This document shows, piece by piece, positions 19,222 to 27,955 of a DNA stretch of 64,000 nt (position 1 is the first letter of the stretch; every line of letters begins with the position of its first letter). Source of the DNA: Promethearchaeota archaeon (GTDB taxonomy: Archaea; Asgardarchaeota; Thorarchaeia; Thorarchaeales; Thorarchaeaceae); the NCBI GenBank assembly GCA_014728035.1, contig WJMJ01000079.1, forward strand, positions 62,001 through 126,000, given 5' to 3'. The translations under genes were made by a program, and so were the position numbers. The notes beneath the pieces are model-generated. The model ran no database searches. It was not told the origin of the DNA and was given only the letters and a program-made list of their open reading frames with translations.

Positions 19222-19513
19222 GATTAGAACTTCTATACAAATTTCTAGAGAAGTATCGCCTAATGAATTAATGGAATTCTTGAGAGTCGGACATGGGTAT
19301 GAGTGGACAATTCTTCTCCAACATCCAAGATTGCTCGCTCATGGAAAACCACCATCAACAAGATTACCTGAGTTATTGATAACCGGATGGGATACTATGA
19401 TTGTATCTGGAGGTCTCAAAGAGTATCCTGATAGAATCAGAAATATGATTGAAGTGCTTCGCAGAAGGTCTCAACGGAGCTATTCATCAACTGGAGGGAT
19501 AATTCATGGGTAG
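19211..19513 (+). CDS. Unrecognised small basic protein
   Basis: About 100 residues, basic, no membrane segment and no recognised family. ATG 19211 is preceded by GGAGGT (19195-19200). It overlaps the gene before by 11 bases and the HerA-like gene after by 8 bases. It contains a conserved-looking core (SPNELMEFL, GYEWTILLQHPRL), and its C-terminal end is arginine-rich (EVLRRRSQRS). Probably an accessory factor, by context only. Confidence 0.6.
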   Translation: MKSKIRTSIQISREVSPNELMEFLRVGHGYEWTILLQHPRLLAHGKPPSTRLPELLITGWDTMIVSGGLKEYPDRIRNMIEVLRRRSQRSYSSTGGIIHG

Positions 19514-21845
19514 ACCTTTGATATTGGGTTCAGAACCAGAGAAGGATCCATTAGATTACCGGTCAAAAAGAAAAGTATCAATTAGTACTGATGCTGAAAT
19601 TGATTGGGATGATAGAACACTAGAAAAAAGATATTCTGTTCCCATAGTGTTTGGATTGTTCATTTTACTATGTGTTTTGGCAAATCCTCTTTTCATGCTT
19701 GTAATTTCTATGAGTATTCTCTCAATAACTTACATTCTCACTAAAGTTCCAGATTCTCATGAGATTGAAACTATTAAGAATAGTCAATGGGTTTTATTGA
19801 AACCACGAAAAGATTTTCTTACAGAAACTGTTGATTCAGTGCTATATGTCGATAATGATGAAAGCCGTCATCTCGTTGCATTGAAAATTGATTCACCAAG
19901 CAATTTGCTTTTCGGGTCATTAGGCGGTTTGATTCGTGCTTTGGATACGGAACATGGATTTTCTCTCTGCATATCGATGCATACAGTTTCTATTGAACAT
20001 GTTCTTAATCAGGATCGAATTCATTCTACGAAAGAAGAATTTCTCGAATCAATAGGAACTTCTGGCAGGTCTCAATTCATATCAATCAGAGGTGGATTGT
20101 GGACTGCAAAAGTATCCTTAGTTGGCCATTTGAAACAACTCGATGATGTAATCACATTCGAATCTGCTGTACATGGTGGTGTGCCAACTTCCGGATGGTG
20201 TAGACTAGATGATCATGAATTGTTTACACTTCTCGCTTTTAATACCGTACTATCCTACCCTTCAGGATTTTATGCTCTTGGACACGAATTATCAGAATGG
20301 CTCGTTCAACTTCCAAGTGAATTGGCACCTGAGGTCGGTAGTAATGTGCCTAGCGAATTTCTATCTCCAATAAAAACAACAAATCCTGATTACTCGCTTG
20401 GTGTAGCTATCAATCCTGAAACCCTTCAAACCGGGCCAGAAGTTGGGTTTACTCATACTGACCTTATCAATGGAACTTTGGTATGTGGAGGAACAGAGTC
20501 AGAGAGAAAGCGTATCTTAGCATTGCTAATTCAAGAACTTCTGAAATCGGATAAGAGGGTTCTTTTTGTTACAAGCAATAGAAGTAACAAGGATTTAGCT
20601 GGAATACAAGAGGATTCTATTTCCCTAGACTTGGGTGGTGATTTCGTATTGAATCCAGTTGATCCTGATTTGGTTCCACGAACTGAATATGTTGGGCAAT
20701 TAATATCAGCTCTTGAGATTCTTGCAGGGGAGAATCTTTCAGGTGCTGCAGATTTGGAAATTGCACTCAATCGTGTAGTTGCACTTGGCAACACCACTGT
20801 GGCTGACATTCGATTTGATACTGCAGAAGAACTCATGGAGAATCCTTCATTTGAGCAAACATCACAGACTTCATCTCCTAGTAGAAAATCGCTAGCAGGC
20901 CTTGATGCAATAAGATTGTTGCATGAAGGATCTGGTGCAAGTGCATTCTATGGAACTCAGACAATTCCCATGCAAAGACTTACTCAAATCCCATTCACAG
21001 TCATATCAGTGAACTTGGGCTCAGTTGAATTGAATACCTTTGCTTGTGATTTGTTGATGATGAAACTTGCTGGACTTGAGCATGATTCAGATTTTGTTAT
21101 AATCTTTGATGAGCCCCTGAACCTGGTTGCTAGAAATCACAGACACCACTACAGAATACCTTGGATGGATTTCATAGCAAAACGAATGAAAAAACGTGGT
21201 CCTTTTGTTATTGCAATGGAACATCCTGCAGACTTCTCACCTACCACTATAGGTCTTTTGACATCTTGTGTTTCAGCCCGGTTGCGAGAATCAGCTGATG
21301 TGAAAGTATCTATTGACCTTCTTGGATTAAGTGTTATACAAACTGGAATGCATAGTAAGGCTCGTCATTCATCGCGTGAAACATCTTTCTTACGAGTAAT
21401 TCCTGATGGTGTTGCAGTACTTGCTAACACTGGAGGAGAGTTAGGATATCCAGTTAAGCTAGATGATATGCCAGAAATTGTATACGAGTTCTCTAAGGTC
21501 AACCTATCCGAACGATTACCCGATTTGAGCATAGCCCATGAAAGTAGCCATGATTCTTCTTCTTTAATAGAACATGTAATGGGTCGTGACATTAAGCATG
21601 GTGTTTCAGTTCTTCGACTTCTTCAAAGATATGAACCTCTTACTCTTGAATCTATTAAGAAATTCATTTCTACAACTACAGAAACTGCGCTAGATATTGA
21701 GAGCATATTATTACGTCTTGAGCAAGGGAGCATGATCCTAAAGGGGCATGAAGTTCACAGTGGCGTTTCCTATATGAACTATAGATTAACTATGAAAGGC
21801 ATAATGGCATTGAGACAGTATGATGGGGAGGGTTCTAGTATTTGA
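19506..21845 (+). CDS. Membrane-anchored HerA/VirB4-like ATPase with degenerate P-loop
   Basis: 779 residues. A membrane hairpin at about 46-80 is followed by a 220-residue domain, then a HerA/FtsK/VirB4-like ATPase fold. That part reads INGTLVCGGTESERKR and then VLFVTSNRS, GGDFVLNPVDP, a helical insertion, and Walker B FVIIFDEP (530-537). The Walker A position (about 327-336) has no GKT/GKS, so ATP binding in the usual way is unlikely. A winged-helix-like C-terminal part of about 120 residues ends the protein. In Sulfolobus a membrane HerA relative (CedB) imports DNA, which makes DNA movement at the membrane a reasonable but unproven idea. GGAGGG precedes the ATG. Confidence 0.7.
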   Translation: MGRPLILGSEPEKDPLDYRSKRKVSISTDAEIDWDDRTLEKRYSVPIVFGLFILLCVLANPLFMLVISMSILSITYILTKVPDSHEIETIKNSQWVLLKPRKDFLTETVDSVLYVDNDESRHLVALKIDSPSNLLFGSLGGLIRALDTEHGFSLCISMHTVSIEHVLNQDRIHSTKEEFLESIGTSGRSQFISIRGGLWTAKVSLVGHLKQLDDVITFESAVHGGVPTSGWCRLDDHELFTLLAFNTVLSYPSGFYALGHELSEWLVQLPSELAPEVGSNVPSEFLSPIKTTNPDYSLGVAINPETLQTGPEVGFTHTDLINGTLVCGGTESERKRILALLIQELLKSDKRVLFVTSNRSNKDLAGIQEDSISLDLGGDFVLNPVDPDLVPRTEYVGQLISALEILAGENLSGAADLEIALNRVVALGNTTVADIRFDTAEELMENPSFEQTSQTSSPSRKSLAGLDAIRLLHEGSGASAFYGTQTIPMQRLTQIPFTVISVNLGSVELNTFACDLLMMKLAGLEHDSDFVIIFDEPLNLVARNHRHHYRIPWMDFIAKRMKKRGPFVIAMEHPADFSPTTIGLLTSCVSARLRESADVKVSIDLLGLSVIQTGMHSKARHSSRETSFLRVIPDGVAVLANTGGELGYPVKLDDMPEIVYEFSKVNLSERLPDLSIAHESSHDSSSLIEHVMGRDIKHGVSVLRLLQRYEPLTLESIKKFISTTTETALDIESILLRLEQGSMILKGHEVHSGVSYMNYRLTMKGIMALRQYDGEGSSI

Positions 21846-24049
21846 CAACGGTGACAGAAACTCAACATCCAGTAGAAAAAATTCTTCAATCTATTGGGAT
21901 TATACCTCGAGGTGTCCAAGATGATGCAATTAATGCTGGAATACTTGAAGGAAAAAGTATCATGGTTTCAAGTCCAACCGGGTCAGGAAAAACCTTGGTC
22001 GGGGAGATAGCACTACTTAGAGCAACGTTGGACTCCAAAAAAGGACTTTATCTTGTTCCACTTCGAGCACTTGCTGTTCAAATTGCTAAGATATTGGATG
22101 AACGGTATGGTACTCAAGGTATTTCAATTGGTTTGAGTACTGGAGATTTTCACACGACAGGTGAAGAACTTTCATCATATGATATCATTGTAACAACTTA
22201 TGAGAGAGCTGATTCTTTACTTCGGAGAAATGCATCTTGGCTGCCATCACTTGGAACAGTTGTGATAGATGAGGTACAGACATTATCTGATAGTTATAGA
22301 GGAGCTAGATTAGAGTCTACAATAATTCGACTCAAACGATTGGTATCTGATTTGCAAATGATTGTATTATCAGCAACTATAGATGCACCAGAAGAAATAG
22401 CTGAGTGGTTGAATTGTGAATTAATTGTTTCTAATAAACGCCCAATACCACTTCATTGTAGAATCATTTCAACTAGCAACAAATCTGCGGCTATGAAGGA
22501 GATAGCTATGACTACTGTTCAGAGCAATGGGCAGTGTTTACTTTTCCATCGAACCCGTAGAGCAGCAGAATCTCAGGCTGTCAAACTTGCAGCTGAAGTT
22601 GGTCGTCAGTTCACAACTGAGGAAAAAAAGAATATTGATGCCGAATTGGAATCGGTAGTGAATTGGGATGTACGATTACCTGCTGATTTGAAAGCGCTCC
22701 TTCATGATGGTACTGCTTATCATCATGCAGGATTGGACTATCAAGCAAGACGCCTAATTGAAGAACTTTTCAAGAGAGGTATGATTAGGGTAATTTGTGC
22801 CACAACAACTTTGGCATCGGGTATTAACCTTCCAGCACGAACTGTTGTTCTTGCATCTGTTAGATCTCCCTCGAATCATAACACATTCTTATCTGGAAAT
22901 CAGATTCATCAGATGCTAGGAAGAGCTGGTCGTCCAGGATTTGATAACAGAGGAATCGGTGTTATTCTTGTTGGCAGTTCTGGAGAGGCTGATTTAGTTC
23001 GTCATAAATATTTCAAAACCATTACGGGAATTGATGGTAAAACAAAGGAGCTTCATCCAAAATATGATAGACTATCTAGTAAACTGAATCAGGCAAATGC
23101 TCTCACAGAGCAATTACTTGTGTCCTTTGACCTATACGGCTCCTCCACTATTGAAACTATTAAAAATGGTATTTTCTCCGAGTCCTTTTTGATGTTCTGT
23201 AGCGTTCGTGATACTAAATCTCCGCATCGTATATTACAACTTGGAGAGATTTCTGCAATTACCTCTATTGAACGTCATGCTTTACAAGATGCAATTCTAT
23301 CTGCCAGACAAAATGTTCTTGCATCAGTAAAACTTAGAGAGAAGACTGATTCCGTTATAGGAGGGATAGTAACTGTCTGGCAGGGTGGGAACTTCACATC
23401 AAGATTCTCAGCTAAATTATCACCAGATGGAACTGTGGAAGGTCCTATGTGTTCATGTGGCTCTCCATTGGATTCCTATGGAATCCTTTGTCCACATTTG
23501 GTAGCTTTAGGATTTGCTGCATCAAAAGAACTTGGAGCTATAGCAGATTATGTAATTCCTTTGGCACTATCAGAAACAAGTCCATTGGGGGTACTTACAA
23601 AATTATCCCTTGTTGAAGGTGGAGAGGATGGAGAATATATCATAACACATCTTGGAAGAGTTGTTAATCGACTCTATCTAAGCATCCCAACAATCCGAGA
23701 AATGATTGCTATCCTTCCATTCACTGAATCATCTGGAGACCTTCTCTGGTTATTGCGGCATCTTGTTGCGATTGAATCGGGTTCCACCTTAGATGAATCA
23801 TATGATAATCTGGTAGCTGGTGTAGCCAGCACTGACATTGAGGTTAGCAAACTTGCAGAGAATCTTGGATTACATGTGGGCGATGCATTTGGACTATTAG
23901 AAACCTCAAGATGGCTTCTTTCTGCAATTTCTGCCATAAGTGAAATTGGTGGATTTGAACAATTAACAACAAGATCGCTGGATCTATTAGAATCGCTAGA
24001 TCGAAGTCTTGGAAAAAAAAGTGAAAATATCCGGGAGAAAGAGAAATAA
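21842..24049 (+). CDS. Hel308/Ski2-like helicase with embedded SWIM zinc finger
   Basis: 735 residues. The superfamily 2 core has Walker A SPTGSGKT (44-51), a DExx box DEVQ (143-146, instead of the DEIH usual in Hel308), SAT (177-179), YHHAGLD, TTTLASGINLPAR and motif VI QMLGRAGRPG. A winged-helix region follows. Then comes a SWIM zinc finger (C537-S-C539, then C550-P-H552) where Hel308 has none, and a helical C-terminal part. Hel308 unwinds the lagging strand at stalled forks. SWIM fingers bind DNA or proteins and occur in recombination factors such as Shu2/SWS1. The TTG start overlaps the previous stop as TTGA. Confidence 0.85.
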   Translation: MTTVTETQHPVEKILQSIGIIPRGVQDDAINAGILEGKSIMVSSPTGSGKTLVGEIALLRATLDSKKGLYLVPLRALAVQIAKILDERYGTQGISIGLSTGDFHTTGEELSSYDIIVTTYERADSLLRRNASWLPSLGTVVIDEVQTLSDSYRGARLESTIIRLKRLVSDLQMIVLSATIDAPEEIAEWLNCELIVSNKRPIPLHCRIISTSNKSAAMKEIAMTTVQSNGQCLLFHRTRRAAESQAVKLAAEVGRQFTTEEKKNIDAELESVVNWDVRLPADLKALLHDGTAYHHAGLDYQARRLIEELFKRGMIRVICATTTLASGINLPARTVVLASVRSPSNHNTFLSGNQIHQMLGRAGRPGFDNRGIGVILVGSSGEADLVRHKYFKTITGIDGKTKELHPKYDRLSSKLNQANALTEQLLVSFDLYGSSTIETIKNGIFSESFLMFCSVRDTKSPHRILQLGEISAITSIERHALQDAILSARQNVLASVKLREKTDSVIGGIVTVWQGGNFTSRFSAKLSPDGTVEGPMCSCGSPLDSYGILCPHLVALGFAASKELGAIADYVIPLALSETSPLGVLTKLSLVEGGEDGEYIITHLGRVVNRLYLSIPTIREMIAILPFTESSGDLLWLLRHLVAIESGSTLDESYDNLVAGVASTDIEVSKLAENLGLHVGDAFGLLETSRWLLSAISAISEIGGFEQLTTRSLDLLESLDRSLGKKSENIREKEK

Positions 24050-25608
24050 TGGCAATTTCAGATGAGAGAGAATCAAAAATTGTATCAACTGATACAACTG
24101 ATGAAATAGAAACAGAATATGATATTGTGAAAGCCCTAGAGGCAACTGGACACCTGACTCATACTTATGAAAATGGTTTGGTTCTTGGTGTACGACTGGA
24201 AGGTGTGAAAGGTACGCGTGGTGTACATTTGGATATAGTCCACATCCTTGACCTTAGGAAAGCAGAGTTTGGTAAAACTAGTTTAGCCATGCGGGCTGCA
24301 GTTTTAGAGAGTATGAATAGAGACCTCGAATCCATTCTTGAAGATGTTGACCTTCATACATTTTTGGATGCCCAGACGATCACTACTGCTTGGGGTCGAA
24401 TTCAGATTCCTCTTCTTGGGTCTGGAGACCATCCTTCCAAATCTATGATACACGAAACTCGAACGGTGTATGTCATTGTAAAGGATACAAAATCTTCAAA
24501 GGACTTTTCTTGGCTAACTGAATCCAAAAGGGTCGTTACCCCTGAAGAATTTGCCTTTTTACGTCTCACTGATACCAAGTCACTTAGAAGTGAATTGAAA
24601 AACCAAATCACCTCAGAAAAATGGAAGTTGCTTGAAAAGGGATTTAGGGATAGCTGGCTAGGAATCATATTTTCTTCAATAATATTACTTGGCATAGGAA
24701 CAATTGTTGGCATTCTTTTTGCCAATCAAGGAAATATGGCTGCTCCAATCATTTCAATTATTATTGGTTTGATGGTTGGAGGTGCATTCTTGAGTTCATC
24801 AAGGACAAGTCTTTCTGAATTTCGGAAGATAGTTTCAGAAGAGGAAAGAAAATTATCTGAAATGGGAGATAAAACAAGAATAGAGTTATCCGTACTTGAA
24901 AATCAAGATGACATGCGCCTCTTGGGCGATTTGAATTTCATAGTGTCTCCCTTAATGGCACAAGCTGCAAATGCTCTTTCGAGTGCTGAATATGATAATG
25001 CGGTCAGTTCGGTTTGTTCTGTGATGGATGAATGTATGCGTTTTTCACCGAGCGACCTAGATACAATAAAAAGTTCACTTGTTGGAGGTGATGAGGGATT
25101 GGCAAAATTTGTTGGGTTCTTTGCTGAGCTTGGGGCTGATGAATATGAGACTGATTTGGCATTGGCTTATGTAGCTTTAACTGGCTATGCAATCGACCCT
25201 ATTTCTGCTGAAGAAGTCATAACTCATATTGCAACCCTCAATAATGCCCTCTATCATATTGGAGCTTTGCGCCCAGATGTGAAGGAGATTATTGATGATT
25301 TATTGAATTCGCGTGCAGGGAAGGAAGCTGTAGAGTATTTAAACGAAGAGCTAAGTAAACCGTTAGAACCAATTCCCGATCCAGTAGAAATCGATGACGG
25401 TGAAAGCGAAGACCACTTGAAAGACACTTCAACCATTTCAAGTGAGATGGATTCATTAAAGGAGTTCATAACAGAATCGGAAGCAACGCAAGTTGAATCA
25501 GGTGAACCATTAGAAGATGTGGATTTAGATGACATATCAATGACAGGGTCTGATATCGTTTCCAGGATAAATATGGATATAACACCGGAGGATGAAGAAT
25601 CTGATTAG
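24049..25608 (+). CDS. Two-helix membrane protein with long acidic tail
   Basis: 519 residues, unrecognised. Residues 1-200 form a soluble alpha/beta domain. A membrane hairpin lies at about 205-250 (two glycine-rich helices), then a helical region of about 180 residues, and finally about 80 acidic Ser/Glu/Asp residues. The start shares a base with the helicase stop (TAATG). The acidic tail could bind basic proteins such as neighbouring DNA-binding subunits. Together with the other membrane proteins of this operon it points to assembly at the cell membrane. Confidence 0.7.
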   Translation: MAISDERESKIVSTDTTDEIETEYDIVKALEATGHLTHTYENGLVLGVRLEGVKGTRGVHLDIVHILDLRKAEFGKTSLAMRAAVLESMNRDLESILEDVDLHTFLDAQTITTAWGRIQIPLLGSGDHPSKSMIHETRTVYVIVKDTKSSKDFSWLTESKRVVTPEEFAFLRLTDTKSLRSELKNQITSEKWKLLEKGFRDSWLGIIFSSIILLGIGTIVGILFANQGNMAAPIISIIIGLMVGGAFLSSSRTSLSEFRKIVSEEERKLSEMGDKTRIELSVLENQDDMRLLGDLNFIVSPLMAQAANALSSAEYDNAVSSVCSVMDECMRFSPSDLDTIKSSLVGGDEGLAKFVGFFAELGADEYETDLALAYVALTGYAIDPISAEEVITHIATLNNALYHIGALRPDVKEIIDDLLNSRAGKEAVEYLNEELSKPLEPIPDPVEIDDGESEDHLKDTSTISSEMDSLKEFITESEATQVESGEPLEDVDLDDISMTGSDIVSRINMDITPEDEESD

Positions 25609-26302
25609 TGTTTCACAAATATCAGAACTTGTTCTTTTTCCTGGTTTGATGCATATTTGGGGAAAAGCGGGTTCTGGAAAAACAAGCTTGGCAGTCGCTC
25701 TTGCTTCTTACGCGTCAAGAAAAGGGCCCGTAGAATGGATATGTACTGACGGGAAGAAGCTATTCCTTCCTCAATTGAAGAAGAATATCATACAGCAGAG
25801 GGGTAATATTGATACAGTCACTGTACAGATACCTCAATCCTACCATGAGAGCCAACAAGCGATTCTGAACCTAGTTGAAGATATATCTCCTCTTACAAAG
25901 TGTATTGTAATCGATTCGATAACTAGAGCCCTAGATATGAGTCATGATGAATCACAACTCTGGGGAAGAGAACTGATCGAAGAAGTATTACCAACCCTTG
26001 CAAGTTTAAGTTTAGCAAGAAGAATTCAAATTATCATTACTAGTGAGATACGAGAAATTCCAGACAGAGGACCAGTTCCAGTTCTACATGATGTTATTAA
26101 TCGCTGGTCTGATGTAGAACTTGCTGTCAGAAAATCAGTAAATCCAAGAGTTTCAGAGATTTTCCTCTATTCTTCTAATTCTCCAGAATTCAGTCTGATA
26201 GGTTCTATCTCACTGAATTCTAATCAAGTAGCATCACTTCATGATACAGATACCGAAAAAACAATTGGAGGACATAGTAGTGTTCAGCAAGGGACTGTTT
26301 AA
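25592..26302 (+). CDS. RadB/RecA-fold ATPase with intact P-loop
   Basis: 236 residues, a bare RecA core without an N-terminal HhH domain, as in RadB. Walker A is GKAGSGKT (24-31) and Walker B is CIVIDSI. The end lacks the long RadA polymerisation motif. RadB-type proteins act as mediators that load RadA. ATG at 25592 lies inside the end of the upstream gene and directly after GGAGG, which leaves no normal spacing, so translation probably depends on reinitiation. Alternatively it could be a KaiC-like regulator. The operon favours a RadA paralogue. Confidence 0.7.
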   Translation: MKNLISVSQISELVLFPGLMHIWGKAGSGKTSLAVALASYASRKGPVEWICTDGKKLFLPQLKKNIIQQRGNIDTVTVQIPQSYHESQQAILNLVEDISPLTKCIVIDSITRALDMSHDESQLWGRELIEEVLPTLASLSLARRIQIIITSEIREIPDRGPVPVLHDVINRWSDVELAVRKSVNPRVSEIFLYSSNSPEFSLIGSISLNSNQVASLHDTDTEKTIGGHSSVQQGTV

Positions 26303-27245
26303 GCTTGTTGGAATTGGAATTACCATTGCTATTGCTTTACTCATTGGATCAAATATTATCACCTCGATTATAGCAATTGTCAGTGAAGCTAAAGCAGGTA
26401 ATCCTTTCCCCTTGATTTTGATTTACATATCCACAGTAGTGATTGTTGTTATCTCTCGTTTTTTCGATGACAAAGCTATAACTGGTGTTTTATTGCGAAT
26501 CAGTTCACTTATTGCAATCTCTTATTCTGGGATTTTGTCTTTCGTAATCGGAATTCCTTATGGGATAGCTATCTCTCTAACATTCTTTGCACTCACGACA
26601 CTGTTTTTCGCAGCGCTATATGACCCGTCTGAGATTAGGAGCTTTCTGAATTCTGATGAATATCTAAGCCAGTTAAGTAAAATTAGGAAATGGACTACAG
26701 GAGATTCTTATCAAAGTGCAGGGATTTCAACAACACTATTGAATCTACATAGGGTTCTACTAATTTCTCAAGATGATCGATCAAAAGTTATTAGCTTACT
26801 CAAGAGTCGGCCCTATTTGCCAATTTCACTCCACCATTTTGTGGATTGTGATGTTGTGATTCTATCTATCAATCCTGAAGAAACCAATCAAACATGTAGA
26901 ATCATCGCACTTTTCAAAGAACTGCAAATTGATTCAGCAAAAGAAGCTCCCAATCTTATGGCTGAAGCTATATTATCAATTCCTTTACTTGATGAGCAGA
27001 ATGGGATCATTAAGAGCGATTATAGAGTTGTAAAGTCCGAATCATCGGTTCAAAATCTGCTTGAAACGTTTCCTATACGAATGATAGTCATTGGGCATCC
27101 TGAAGGATTGCAAGTTCTCCTTCCAGAACATGAAATTCTTGGTGTTGACTCTCAACCACTTCCAGCGGGTCATGAAAATGAGATTTTACTAATGCATAAT
27201 TTTCAATCGATACGGGAGGTATCAAAAAATGCGAATATCACTTAG
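26280..27245 (+). CDS. Multi-helix membrane protein with soluble domain, unrecognised
   Basis: About 321 residues. Four to five hydrophobic helices lie in the first 120 residues, followed by a cytoplasmic domain of about 190 residues with strand-helix alternation and no recognised motif. GTG 26280 has GGAGG at 26267-26271, so I prefer it to the ATG at 26241, which would begin deep inside the previous gene. Its end overlaps the next gene by 17 bases. It is the fourth membrane protein in the operon. Confidence 0.68.
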   Translation: MFSKGLFKLVGIGITIAIALLIGSNIITSIIAIVSEAKAGNPFPLILIYISTVVIVVISRFFDDKAITGVLLRISSLIAISYSGILSFVIGIPYGIAISLTFFALTTLFFAALYDPSEIRSFLNSDEYLSQLSKIRKWTTGDSYQSAGISTTLLNLHRVLLISQDDRSKVISLLKSRPYLPISLHHFVDCDVVILSINPEETNQTCRIIALFKELQIDSAKEAPNLMAEAILSIPLLDEQNGIIKSDYRVVKSESSVQNLLETFPIRMIVIGHPEGLQVLLPEHEILGVDSQPLPAGHENEILLMHNFQSIREVSKNANIT

Positions 27246-27945
27246 TGCTTTTGATGTTGATGATATAGAAAATCCAATAATTCGTCTTTATCCGGAGGTC
27301 CTTCATCGTTCTGTAGGTCGATTGTTACTTCCTGGACAAATCAGTTTGTTGTACGGTGAAACTAAAGCACCTCTTACTCGATTGGCACATTTTATTACTT
27401 GTTCTATCGCAGAGAAACATCAAGTGCTATTTCTTGATTCGAGCAATAATTATAATGCCTCTCTTGTTAAACGGTATTTAGAAAGATTTCAGAATCGTAG
27501 AGATGTTCTAGAAAACATTCTAGTAGGAAAAGTGCTCTCTCTTTCTGATTTAGTTAATCTAACTGAACAAGTAGATGAGATTCAGAATCTGCGCTGTATT
27601 GTCCTTGATAGTTTAAGTGGAGTATTGAATCTTAGTGGCTCTCCTGGTGCCATCGAGCGACAGAGATTTCTTTTCAAAACTCTTCACGTTATGAGAAAGC
27701 TAGTCAATTTAACAGACATTCATTTTGTATCTACGAGTTATTCAACTCAAGATTGGGATACTGGAGAAAGAAGGCCTATAGGAGGTAATGTTCTAGCTCA
27801 TAATCTGGATTCTATTCTTCGAGTTAATATTATTGATGAGAAAAAGAAAATTTTGCAAATAGAAATCGAGCGCAGCTCAATGCCCACTAATCATGATATT
27901 TTTGCTCTGAAAAGCTCAATATCTGGATTTAGAACTATTTCGTGA
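27229..27945 (+). CDS. RadA/RadB-like paralogue with ruined Walker A
   Basis: 238 residues with a RecA core. The P-loop position reads YGETKAPLTR (42-51), where RadA and RadB have GExGSGKTQ, so the phosphate-binding lysine is replaced by leucine. Walker B CIVLDSLSG and the DNA-loop segment RRPIGGNVLAHN match RadA closely. It is likely a structural or mediator paralogue, like inactive RAD51 paralogue subunits, pairing with the intact RecA-fold protein two genes upstream. GGGAGG precedes the ATG by 9 bases. Confidence 0.72.
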   Translation: MRISLSAFDVDDIENPIIRLYPEVLHRSVGRLLLPGQISLLYGETKAPLTRLAHFITCSIAEKHQVLFLDSSNNYNASLVKRYLERFQNRRDVLENILVGKVLSLSDLVNLTEQVDEIQNLRCIVLDSLSGVLNLSGSPGAIERQRFLFKTLHVMRKLVNLTDIHFVSTSYSTQDWDTGERRPIGGNVLAHNLDSILRVNIIDEKKKILQIEIERSSMPTNHDIFALKSSISGFRTIS

Positions 27946-27955
27946 TGGTGATTCC

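Noticed and set aside
24049..25608. Idea that the acidic-tail protein is an ESCRT or Cdv component
   Set aside because: No Snf7-like helices or MIM motif could be seen. It has a membrane hairpin, unlike those proteins.
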